Positions 1 to 5,483 are shown, counted from the stretch's first letter. The stretch: DNA of 5,483 nt from Ramlibacter sp. (GCA_023701085.1 JAMPXR010000196.1:1-5483), one strand, 5' to 3'. Notes: generated from the sequence alone by a model not told the origin. Program-made: numbers and translations.

Positions 1-670
1 TCAATTCCGTGACGCGCGCCTTCAGTGCTTCGTCCTCCAGCGGCTTGAACTTGTTGAACAGCGGCGCGATGAAGGTCGGATAGATCAGGAGCAGCAGCAG
101 GTTGAAGCTCATCCACACGGCCCAGGCCCAGAGCCACCAGAACTTTCCGGTCGCCGCCATGAGCCACAGGATCAGGGCGAGGATCGGCAGCCCGATCGCC
201 GCGCCCAGCGCCGTGGACTTGGCCAGATCCGCCAGCCAGAGCTTGAGGCTCATCTTGTTGAAGCCGAAGCGCTCCTCGATCACGAAGGTCTGGTACAGGG
301 TGAAGGGCAGGTCGAGCGCGCCGCTGACCACGGCGAAGACGGTTACCAACGCCAATTGCTGCGCCATGCCGCTGCCGATCCAGGCGAGCAGCATCCGGTT
401 CAGGGCGTCCAGGCCGCCCAGCAGCGTCCAGCCCAGCAGCAGCGCCGCGCCGAAAGCCAGTTCCAGCAGTCCGAACCGCGTCTTGGTGATGGTGTAATCG
501 GCCGCCTTCCGGTGCGCCGCCAGCGGCACCGTTTCGGCGAAGGCGGACGGCACCGCCTCGCGGTGCCGCGCCACGTAGCGGATCTGCCGCGATGCCAGCC
601 AGAATTTCACGACGAGGCCGGCGAGCAGGAACGCGGCAAAAGCCAGGGTCAGCGAATAGGAAGCGGTCAT
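1..670 (-). CDS. M48 family (Ste24/CAAX-type) metallopeptidase, N-terminal part, cut by window edge
   Basis: Reading the minus strand from the ATG at 670-668 gives 223 residues without a stop before the left edge, so the C-terminal half is missing. The visible part matches the N-terminal membrane domain of Ste24-like M48 zinc peptidases. There are hydrophobic segments at about 5-25, 68-90, 103-119, 152-172 and 178-198, the conserved stretch LPFTLYQTFVIEERFGFNK (121-139), and YPTFIAPLFNKFKPLED (197-213). The family is usually about 410-420 residues long, with the HEXXH zinc site further downstream, so the catalytic residues lie outside this window and activity cannot be judged. Family members are inner-membrane proteases implicated in membrane-protein processing or quality control; the substrate here is unknown. 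The start fits because it sits just ahead of the first membrane segment, but no Shine-Dalgarno sequence is evident. It is divergent from orn with 37 bp between start codons. The family call is firm. Confidence 0.93.
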   Translation of the reverse strand, partial: MTASYSLTLAFAAFLLAGLVVKFWLASRQIRYVARHREAVPSAFAETVPLAAHRKAADYTITKTRFGLLELAFGAALLLGWTLLGGLDALNRMLLAWIGSGMAQQLALVTVFAVVSGALDLPFTLYQTFVIEERFGFNKMSLKLWLADLAKSTALGAAIGLPILALILWLMAATGKFWWLWAWAVWMSFNLLLLLIYPTFIAPLFNKFKPLEDEALKARVTEL

Positions 671-707
671 CGGCGCCAAGTTTAGGTCATAGGCGACAAT
701 CGCAAGG

Positions 708-1316
708 ATGTCCGAACCGCCAACCACAACCCCGGCAAGCCTTGCCAGAAACGACCAGAACCTGATCTGGATCGATTGCGAAATGACCGGTCTCGACCCC
801 GAGGTCGACCGCATCATCGAGATCGCCGTCATCGTGACGGGCCCGGGCCTGCAGCCCAGGATCGAGGGTCCCGTGCTGGCGATCCACCAAAGCGACGAGC
901 AGCTGGGCAGGATGGACTCCTGGAACAAGGGCACGCACGGGCGCAGCGGGCTGGTCGACAAGGTCAAGGCCTCGACGGTGACCGAAGCGCAGGCCGAACA
1001 GGAAGTCCTCGATTTCGTGGCGCGATACGTGCCCAAGTCGTCCGCGCCCCTGTGCGGCAACAGCATCGGCCAGGACCGGCGCTTCCTGGTCAAGTACATG
1101 CCGAAGCTGGAGGCGTTCTTCCATTACCGCAACATCGACGTGAGCACCTTGAAGGAGCTGGCCCGGCGCTGGCGGCCCGACGTGTACAACGCGTTCAAGA
1201 AGCAGCAGAAGCACACGGCGCTGGCGGACGTCCACGAGTCGATCGATGAGCTGGCGCATTACCGCGAGCGCTTCCTGAAGATGGAGCCGCCGCCCGGCCT
1301 TCCGCAAGATCCTTGA
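708..1316 (+). CDS. orn: Oligoribonuclease (3'-5' exoribonuclease, DEDDh family)
   Basis: This 202-residue protein aligns by eye along its length with E. coli Orn. It degrades dinucleotides and very short oligoribonucleotides to mononucleotides in the cytoplasm, the last step of RNA decay and also of pGpG removal in c-di-GMP turnover. Visible signatures are [12 protein letters not shown] (21-32) with metal ligands D23 and E25, HQSDEQL (60-66), [12 protein letters not shown] (116-127) with D123, [12 protein letters not shown] (144-155), and the C-terminal H169 and D174, completing the DEDDh set. The N-terminus carries about 12 extra residues rich in Pro/Thr/Ser before the exonuclease fold compared with E. 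coli. The start is effectively forced: an in-frame TAG lies at 690-692 and no other ATG follows before residue 26. An AAGG directly touches the ATG and is too close to act as a normal Shine-Dalgarno. All catalytic residues are present, so it should be active. Confidence 0.97.
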   Translation: MSEPPTTTPASLARNDQNLIWIDCEMTGLDPEVDRIIEIAVIVTGPGLQPRIEGPVLAIHQSDEQLGRMDSWNKGTHGRSGLVDKVKASTVTEAQAEQEVLDFVARYVPKSSAPLCGNSIGQDRRFLVKYMPKLEAFFHYRNIDVSTLKELARRWRPDVYNAFKKQQKHTALADVHESIDELAHYRERFLKMEPPPGLPQDP

Positions 1317-1320
1317 TCTG

Positions 1321-1329
1321 TGCGATAAT
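1321..1329 (+). promoter_or_regulatory. Extended -10 promoter for the DEAD-box helicase
   Basis: The sequence TGC-GATAAT has the TGn extension directly before a hexamer that matches TATAAT at five of six positions, in an AT-rich island (GATAATTAAAGG) within otherwise GC-rich sequence. It begins five bases after the orn stop codon. No convincing -35 box is seen at 16-18 bp upstream, which is common for extended -10 promoters. The predicted start of transcription is near 1334-1337, giving the helicase an untranslated leader of about 180 nt. The call rests on sequence pattern only. Confidence 0.55.
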
Positions 1330-1335
1330 TAAAGG

Positions 1336-1515
1336 CTTGGCCGCATTGGCGGCCCTCGTGCATCTCCTTCACACACAGGCTCACCCGACAACAGCGCAAC
1401 AGCGCTTTTCAGAGCCACCAGAGCCTTCGGGCCTGACGCGCGTTTGATGGTTGATGTTTTTTGACCATTGACGACAGCGCCGTTCCCTCGGGCGGCGCGT
1501 GCGTGTGAGCAACTC
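1336..1515 (+). promoter_or_regulatory. Structured 5' leader of the helicase mRNA (three hairpins and a T6 tract)
   Basis: The gap between the predicted promoter and the helicase ATG contains several compact dyads. The first is GGCCGC-ATTG-GCGGCC at 1339-1354, at the very start of the predicted transcript. The second, at 1393-1406, is AGCGC-AACA-GCGCT and is followed by T's up to 1409, which resembles a short intrinsic terminator. The third, at 1419-1435, is CAG(a)GCC-TTCG-GGCCTG, a stem with one bulged A closed by a cUUCGg tetraloop. A run of six T's lies at 1457-1462. Long structured leaders are known on some cold-induced RNA-helicase genes such as E. coli deaD, so autoregulation or attenuation is plausible. 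That function is an inference; only the dyads are seen directly. Confidence 0.4.
1393..1409 (+). terminator. Short hairpin plus T-tract (possible attenuator)
   Basis: A perfect five-base-pair stem (A1393-T1406 through C1397-G1402) with an AACA loop is directly followed by T's to 1409. The stem is short and the T-tract brief, so it would be a weak terminator at best. It could end readthrough from orn or attenuate helicase transcription from the promoter at 1321-1329. Confidence 0.25.
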
Positions 1516-3192
1516 ATGACCGACACTTTTGAAGTGCAGGGCGATTTCGTGCCTGCCGAATTCTCCAACGAGTCCTTTGGCTCGATGCCTGTGGCGCCAA
1601 ACGGCTTCCTGAAAATGGGCCTCGCGCCCGAGCTGATCCGGGCGATCGAAGATTTGGGCTTCACCCAGCCCACGCCGGTGCAGGACGAGGTCATCCCGCT
1701 CGCCTTGCCGGTGGACGGCGATACGGCCGCATTCGTCGACCTGATGGTGTCCAGCCAGACCGGCAGCGGCAAGACCGCGGCGTTCCTGCTGCCCGTGCTG
1801 CACACGGTGCTGGGCCGGCAGGCGGCCGCCGCGGCACTGGAGCGCGCCGAGCACGAACGCGTGGCGGCCGAGGCCCTGGCGCGCGGCGAGCCCGCGCCCA
1901 AGCGCCCCAGGCGCAAGGACCCGACCCATCCGCGCAACTTCAAGCCCGCCACTCCTGCCGCGCTGATCCTGTGCCCCACGCGCGAACTCGCGCAGCAGGT
2001 GGCGCACGATGCCATCGACCTGGTCAAGCATTGCCGCGGGCTGCGGGTCGCCAACGTGGTGGGCGGGATGCCCTACCAGATGCAGATCGCCAAGCTGCAG
2101 AACGCCGATCTCGTGGTCGCCACCCCCGGCCGGCTGCTGGACTTGCAGCGCTCGATGCAGATCAAGCTGGAACAGGTGGAGTTCCTGGTCGTGGACGAAG
2201 GCGACCGCATGCTGGACCTCGGCTTCGCGGACGACCTGGCGGAGATCAACCAGCTGACGGCCGGGCGCAAGCAGACCATGATGTTCAGCGCCACGTTCGC
2301 GCCCCGCATCCAGCAGCTGGCCGCGCGCGTGATGCGCCAGCCCCGCAGGGTGCAGATCGACAACCCGCAGGAAAAGCACGCGAACATCAGGCAGGTGCTG
2401 TTCTGGGCCGATAACGCGCAACACAAGCGCAAGATGCTGGACCACTGGCTGCGCGACACCTCCATCAACCAGGCGATCGTTTTCGCGAGCACCCAGGTGG
2501 AATGCGACGGGCTGGCCAACGACCTGCAGCAGGCCGGCTTCGATGCCGTGGCGCTGCATGGCGCGCTGAACCAGGGGCTGCGCAATCGGCGCCTGATGGC
2601 GCTGCGCCAGGGACGCGTGCAGGTGCTGGTCGCGACCGATGTCGCCGCGCGCGGCATCGACGTGCCCACGATCAGCCACGTCTTCAACTTCGGCTTGCCG
2701 ATGAAAGCCGAGGACTACACACACCGCATCGGCCGCACCGGCCGCGCCGGACGCGACGGACTGGCCGTGACCTTCGCCGAGTTCCGCGACCGGCGCAAGA
2801 TCTTCGATATCGAGGGCTACACCCGGCAGCCGTTCAAGGCCGAAGTGATTCCCGGCATGGAGCCGCAGCAGCGGGCGCCCCAGGGTGGGCGGCCGCGGGG
2901 CGACTTCGCCGGGCGCGGGCGTGACGGCCAGTCTCGCGCTGCGAAGTTCAGCGGCAACCGCGGCGGCTCGGGCTTCGGCGGCGGCTTCAGCCATGAGCGC
3001 AAGGGCGGCTTCGACGACCGCAAGGGCGGCTTCGACGACCGCATGGGCGGTGCGCGCAGCGACGGATTCGGTGTGCGGCGCGACCCAGCCGAGCGCAAGT
3101 CCGGGTTCTCGAAGCCCGCGCGACCCGGCAACGGCGGCAAGGTTTTCGTTCCGCGCGACATCAAGAAGCGGCCGTACAAGCGCGCGAACTGA
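1516..3192 (+). CDS. DEAD-box ATP-dependent RNA helicase, RhlE-like, with RGG-type tail
   Basis: This 558-residue cytoplasmic enzyme should unwind or remodel RNA using ATP, in processes such as ribosome assembly or mRNA decay. In order it has F31 and the Q motif GFTQPTPVQ (48-56), motif I SSQTGSGKT (79-87), Ia PTRELAQQ (154-161), GG (183-184), Ib TPGR (203-206), motif II as DEGD (227-230), III SAT (258-260), IV IVFAST (321-326), V ATDVAARGID (373-382) and VI HRIGRTGRAG (403-412). Residues about 100-146 form an insert of roughly 35 residues relative to E. coli RhlE, Ala/Glu-rich then basic (KRPRRK). From about 450 onward the tail is Gly/Arg/Lys-rich with repeated KGGFDDR, typical of RNA-binding tails. 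The ATG at 1516 is preferred because a weak GTGAG lies six bases upstream. An in-frame TTG at 1468 would add 16 residues with no better ribosome site, and an in-frame TGA at 1462-1464 bars anything longer. It ends flush against the convergent exporter gene. The exact subfamily is uncertain. Confidence 0.95.
   Translation: MTDTFEVQGDFVPAEFSNESFGSMPVAPNGFLKMGLAPELIRAIEDLGFTQPTPVQDEVIPLALPVDGDTAAFVDLMVSSQTGSGKTAAFLLPVLHTVLGRQAAAAALERAEHERVAAEALARGEPAPKRPRRKDPTHPRNFKPATPAALILCPTRELAQQVAHDAIDLVKHCRGLRVANVVGGMPYQMQIAKLQNADLVVATPGRLLDLQRSMQIKLEQVEFLVVDEGDRMLDLGFADDLAEINQLTAGRKQTMMFSATFAPRIQQLAARVMRQPRRVQIDNPQEKHANIRQVLFWADNAQHKRKMLDHWLRDTSINQAIVFASTQVECDGLANDLQQAGFDAVALHGALNQGLRNRRLMALRQGRVQVLVATDVAARGIDVPTISHVFNFGLPMKAEDYTHRIGRTGRAGRDGLAVTFAEFRDRRKIFDIEGYTRQPFKAEVIPGMEPQQRAPQGGRPRGDFAGRGRDGQSRAAKFSGNRGGSGFGGGFSHERKGGFDDRKGGFDDRMGGARSDGFGVRRDPAERKSGFSKPARPGNGGKVFVPRDIKKRPYKRAN
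2998..3050 (+). repeat. In-frame 21-bp tandem repeat in the helicase tail
   Basis: Two identical 21-bp units lie head to tail at 2998-3018 and 3019-3039, followed by an 11-bp partial copy with one mismatch (3040-3050). Each unit encodes R-K-G-G-F-D-D, so copy-number change keeps the frame and only lengthens or shortens the Gly/Arg-rich tail. The perfect nucleotide identity suggests a recent duplication. Confidence 0.9.
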
Positions 3193-3202
3193 TCAGCGCG
3201 CG
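3181..3202. repeat. CG-rich inverted repeat spanning the two convergent stop codons
   Basis: CGCGCG at 3181-3186 pairs with CGCGCG at 3197-3202 around a ten-base loop that contains the palindrome CTGATCAG and both stop codons (TGA at 3190-3192 plus, TGA as TCA at 3193-3195 minus). It could form a hairpin at the end of both transcripts. Neither side has a T-tract, so it is not a standard intrinsic terminator. It may stabilise 3' ends or slow RNA polymerase. Confidence 0.45.
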
Positions 3203-4452
3203 GTCCTTGGGCCGACTGGCGCGTCCGCGGCGTGCAAACGCCCGATTTCGGGCCAGCGCCGGTGCAGCAGGAACCAGGACGCCAGGCCCACGCTCATCAT
3301 CAGCAGCGACGTGAGCGCGAGCGCGCGCGTGGAATGCATCACGAGCGGCGCGATGGCGCCGGCCACCAGGCCGTTGGCGGTCGACCCGATGACGGCCTGC
3401 AGCGAGGAGGCGAGGCCGCGGCGCTCCGGGTGCAGATCCAGCACCAAGAGCGTGACGACCGGCACCATCAGCGCCCAGCCGAAGGAGAACACCGCGATCG
3501 GCAGCAGCGCCCACGCGGCACTGGGCGTGAACAGGAAATTGGCCGCGACGTTGGCCAGCGACACGACCACCATGATCTGGAAGCCGTGCCGGATCTGCCG
3601 GCGCGGCGAGATTTTTCCGGCCAGCCGCCCGCTGATCCAGGCGCCGCCCATGATGCCCGCGATGGTCAGCAGGAAGAACCAGAAGAACTCGGTGGGCGCC
3701 AGCCCGAGATGGTCGCCCAGGAACGCGGGCGCGGCCAGCACGTACAGGAACATGCCGTTGAACGGAACGCCGCTGGCCAGCGCGAGCAGCAGGAAGCGCG
3801 GACTGGACCCGAGCTGCCAGTAGCCCTGCATCAGGTTGCGCATGTTGAAGGGCTGCCGCAGCGTCACGTGCAATGTCTCGGGCAGCAGCCGGAAGTTCGC
3901 GATCCAGAGCACCACGCCCACGCCCGTGAGAAACCAGAAGATGCTGTGCCAGCCGGTGTGGACGAACAGCCAGCCGCCAACGATGGGCGCGACGGCCGGC
4001 GCCACGCCGAAGTAGATCGTGACCTGGCTCATCACCTGTTGCGCCTGCGCCTGCGGGAACATGTCGCGGATCACCGCGCGCGACACCACGATGCCCGCGC
4101 CGGTGGACAGGCCCTGCAGGCCCCGGAAGAAGACCAGCTGGCCGATGCTCTGCGACAGGGCGCAGCCCGCCGAGGCGAAGGCGAACACGGCGATACCCCA
4201 GAGGATGACGGGCCGCCGCCCGAAGCTGTCGGCCAGCGCGCCGTGGAACAGGTTCATGAACGCGAAGCCGAAGAGGTAGGCCGACAGCGTCTGCTGCATC
4301 TCCACCGGACCGGCGCCCAGCGCACGGGCAATGCCCGAGAACGCCGGGATGTAGGTGTCGATGGAGAACGGCCCCAGCATGCCGAGCACGGCCAGCAGGA
4401 CGGCGAGGGCCCAGCGCGGGGCACGCCAGAGTTGATCGGCTTCGGGATTCAC
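3193..4452 (-). CDS. Bcr/CflA-family multidrug efflux MFS transporter (DHA1, 12 TM)
   Basis: This 419-residue inner-membrane protein resembles E. coli Bcr throughout and should export drugs or small metabolites by proton antiport; the true substrate cannot be told from sequence. Twelve hydrophobic segments fit at about 14-34, 53-72, 81-99, 104-125, 142-163, 168-188, 219-241, 255-276, 288-308, 313-336, 347-371 and 377-397. Key signatures are SIDTYIPAF (30-38) with the TM1 acidic D32, motif A GALADSFGRRP (71-81), the TM4 motif RGLQG (110-114) with R110, the TM5 antiporter motif GVAPAVAPIVGGW (149-161), and RQPFNMRN (199-206) in the central loop, also seen in Bcr-like proteins. The start is a GTG at 4452-4450. 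An in-frame TAG at 4467-4465 blocks extension, and the next Met (25) would cut into TM1. No Shine-Dalgarno is visible. The upstream same-strand gene ends 87 bp away. No regulator gene sits beside it. Confidence 0.94.
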   Translation of the reverse strand: MNPEADQLWRAPRWALAVLLAVLGMLGPFSIDTYIPAFSGIARALGAGPVEMQQTLSAYLFGFAFMNLFHGALADSFGRRPVILWGIAVFAFASAGCALSQSIGQLVFFRGLQGLSTGAGIVVSRAVIRDMFPQAQAQQVMSQVTIYFGVAPAVAPIVGGWLFVHTGWHSIFWFLTGVGVVLWIANFRLLPETLHVTLRQPFNMRNLMQGYWQLGSSPRFLLLALASGVPFNGMFLYVLAAPAFLGDHLGLAPTEFFWFFLLTIAGIMGGAWISGRLAGKISPRRQIRHGFQIMVVVSLANVAANFLFTPSAAWALLPIAVFSFGWALMVPVVTLLVLDLHPERRGLASSLQAVIGSTANGLVAGAIAPLVMHSTRALALTSLLMMSVGLASWFLLHRRWPEIGRLHAADAPVGPRTAR

Positions 4453-4539
4453 GAAGGGTCGAGTCTAGTGGGTTCCCGACCATCGCGCCCGAACGAGGTC
4501 TGGCTTGCCGCGTGCCGCGCGCATTCGGCAGGGCCGGCC
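4453..4539 (-). promoter_or_regulatory. Upstream region of the MFS gene with a weak -10-like hexamer
   Basis: This 87-bp gap lies between the stop of the peptidoglycan-binding gene and the exporter GTG. It starts, on the minus strand, with the palindrome GGCCGGCC (4532-4539). It then holds a five-base-pair dyad, TGCCG (4513-4517) with CGGCA (4526-4530), without a T-tract. TAGACT at 4467-4462 is a poor -10 candidate; if used, transcription would begin about three bases before the GTG. No -35 match was found. Readthrough from the upstream gene is equally possible. Confidence 0.25.
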
Positions 4540-5400
4540 TCAGAAGCGGCCTTGAATGCCCCCGAGGAACGAGCCCTTCAGGTCGATTTGCGGCCGCGAC
4601 TGCGCGGCCTCGCTGGTCCAGTCGATGGTGCCCTTGAAATCGCCCTGGCCGAACAGCCCCAGCTGCGGCACCGCGGAGCCGGGCCTGGAGATCAGCTTGA
4701 GCACGTAGCGGGCGTTGACAGCGCCTCCCACCGCGAACTCGACCGGGGGGCCGATCGACTTGAGGTCGAACACCGGCTTGACGCCCCACTGGAAGCCGAA
4801 GGTCATGGGCGACACCGGGTCCAGGTTGAGCGGCCCGACTTTCTTCACGGGCGTCGGCACGGCGCCGATGATGGCTCCCCGGAACGGAAAGGTCGGGGGC
4901 AGGTGATCCAGCAGCCGCATGATCTCCACGAAGCTGGCCGTCGCCGGGTCCACCGGGTCGTTGCGTACCGGCGCGGTCAACACAAACGTCACGGTCTGGC
5001 CCACCGGCGTCAGCGCCGGAACCCGCGAGAACGAGTCGGGTGGCAGGAAGAACGGCGTCACCCGCGGCGGCGTGAGGGGCGGCAGCACCAAGGGAGGAAT
5101 CAGCCGTGGCGGCTGCAGCCCGTGGCGCGGGCCGCCCGCTGCAAATGACTGCTGCGGCGCCAGCGCCAGCGTGATGGGCAGCAGCTCCTCCTCGAAGAGC
5201 TTGGCCATCGTGACCGGGCCCACGATGCCGTCCGCTTTCAGGTGGTTCGACTTCTGGAACTCCACCACCCGCGCGTGCGTGAGCGGCCCGAAGATGCCAT
5301 CCACGGCCAATGGGGCCAGGCGGCGGATGTGGAAGTTCAGCACGTCCTGGACGGCGCGCACATCGGCGCCCTGGGTGCCCTGCCTGATCAACCGACCCAT
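4540..5400 (-). CDS. Peptidoglycan-binding domain (PG_binding_1) protein with unrecognised C-terminal region
   Basis: The 286-residue product begins with a clear PG_binding_1 fold at about 4-70: LIRQGTQGADVRAVQDVLNF, then VDGIFGPLTHARVVEFQ (33-49) and DGIVGPVTMAKLF (57-69), showing the paired DGI-GP-T hallmarks of this three-helix domain. Such domains bind cell-wall peptidoglycan and are usually joined to a hydrolase, transpeptidase or secreted enzyme. Here a proline-rich linker (about 96-133, many PP pairs) leads instead to about 150 residues that I do not recognise. These are rich in beta-type strands, Gly and aromatics, and end in Phe. No catalytic motif is visible. There is no signal peptide, lipobox or membrane segment: the domain starts almost at Met1. 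How it would reach the wall is unclear. The ATG is supported by a strong GGAGGT six bases upstream. The domain call is firm; the function is unknown. Confidence 0.88.
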   Translation of the reverse strand: MGRLIRQGTQGADVRAVQDVLNFHIRRLAPLAVDGIFGPLTHARVVEFQKSNHLKADGIVGPVTMAKLFEEELLPITLALAPQQSFAAGGPRHGLQPPRLIPPLVLPPLTPPRVTPFFLPPDSFSRVPALTPVGQTVTFVLTAPVRNDPVDPATASFVEIMRLLDHLPPTFPFRGAIIGAVPTPVKKVGPLNLDPVSPMTFGFQWGVKPVFDLKSIGPPVEFAVGGAVNARYVLKLISRPGSAVPQLGLFGQGDFKGTIDWTSEAAQSRPQIDLKGSFLGGIQGRF

Positions 5401-5406
5401 GGAGAT

Positions 5407-5412
5407 ACCTCC
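5407..5412 (-). promoter_or_regulatory. Strong Shine-Dalgarno of the peptidoglycan-binding gene
   Basis: On the minus strand GGAGGT lies six bases before the ATG at 5400, close to ideal and the only strong ribosome-binding site in this window. Its first four bases can pair with the CTCC directly before the ATG (5404-5401), with GTAT as the loop, which could partly mask the site. Confidence 0.75.
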
Positions 5413-5429
5413 GTCGTGTGACCCGATGG

Positions 5430-5446
5430 CCCGACGATAGGTCGGG
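5430..5446. repeat. 17-bp perfect dyad upstream of the peptidoglycan-binding gene
   Basis: CCCGAC (5430-5435) and GTCGGG (5441-5446) form a perfect inverted repeat around GATAG, 30 bp upstream of the start codon. It could be an operator or a hairpin in the 5' untranslated RNA. A TAGAAT hexamer on the minus strand at 5459-5454 would be a possible -10 just upstream of the dyad, but no -35 is seen before the window edge. Confidence 0.35.
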
Positions 5447-5483
5447 AAATGAGATTCTAAGGATTGGCCTGCCGATGAGGACA

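Noticed and set aside
687..1307. Open frame on the minus strand, antisense to orn
   Set aside because: It mirrors the conserved oligoribonuclease sequence and has no recognisable family or independent start signal.
1339..1354. GGCCGC-ATTG-GCGGCC as a terminator of orn
   Set aside because: No T-tract follows the stem, and it lies at the start of the predicted helicase transcript, so a leader hairpin is the better reading.
1468..1515. TTG start at 1468 extending the helicase by 16 residues
   Set aside because: The ATG at 1516 has a weak but better placed ribosome site, and the added residues show no match to the helicase N-terminal pattern.
1381..2994. Long open frame of 537 codons on the minus strand, antisense to the helicase
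   Set aside because: The plus strand encodes every helicase motif in order. The antisense product is His/Arg/Leu/Val-rich without recognisable domains, a codon-bias shadow.
4540..4572. Outer-membrane beta-signal at the C-terminus of the peptidoglycan-binding protein (ends in Phe)
   Set aside because: The alternating hydrophobic pattern is only partial, with Gly at the third position from the end, and without a signal peptide the protein could not follow the outer-membrane route.
3161..4789. Minus-strand open frame overlapping the exporter in another frame and running into the peptidoglycan-binding gene
   Set aside because: Its product is Arg/Ala/Gly-rich and low in complexity, while the overlapping frame encodes a textbook 12-TM MFS protein.
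3232..5148. Long open frame of 638 codons on the plus strand, antisense to the exporter and the peptidoglycan-binding gene
   Set aside because: Its product is a low-complexity mix of Arg/His/Gln/Glu/Gly/Ala with no domain, typical of antisense frames in GC-rich genes, while the minus-strand frames encode clear protein families.
5367..5400. Export signal or lipobox at the N-terminus of the peptidoglycan-binding protein
   Set aside because: The first residues (MGRLIRQGTQG) lack a hydrophobic core and a cysteine and already belong to the binding domain.

Overview
The window looks like a piece of a GC-rich betaproteobacterial chromosome, most likely order Burkholderiales and plausibly Comamonadaceae. 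This is inferred from strong G/C third-position bias, the oligoribonuclease sequence, the style of the DEAD-box helicase (a long Ala/Lys-rich insert after motif I and an RGG-type tail), and an M48 protease divergent from orn. No database search was possible, so the lineage is an inference.

Layout, left to right. The N-terminal, membrane-spanning part of an Ste24/CAAX-type M48 metallopeptidase runs on the minus strand off the left edge (1-670). After only 37 bp the divergent orn gene (708-1316, plus) encodes the 3'-5' oligoribonuclease that clears RNA dinucleotides and short oligoribonucleotides. A roughly 200-bp gap follows. It holds an extended -10 promoter and a structured leader for the next gene, a DEAD-box RNA helicase (1516-3192, plus) whose motif II reads DEGD. 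The helicase stop codon directly abuts the stop codon of a convergent Bcr/CflA-type MFS drug exporter (3193-4452, minus). Upstream of the exporter on the same strand lies a protein with an N-terminal peptidoglycan-binding domain, a proline-rich linker and an unrecognised C-terminal region (4540-5400, minus), with its own strong ribosome-binding site. The last 83 bases hold its 5' region, including a 17-bp dyad.

How the genes fit together. orn and the helicase are co-directional and both concern RNA turnover or remodelling, but the helicase appears to have its own promoter. The M48 protease, the exporter and the peptidoglycan-binding protein are envelope-related but show no clear operon logic. 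No rRNA, tRNA, CRISPR array, insertion sequence, integrase or phage structural gene was seen. The region reads mostly as ordinary housekeeping sequence. The points worth checking are the helicase leader, its DEGD motif and insert, and the signal-less peptidoglycan-binding protein.
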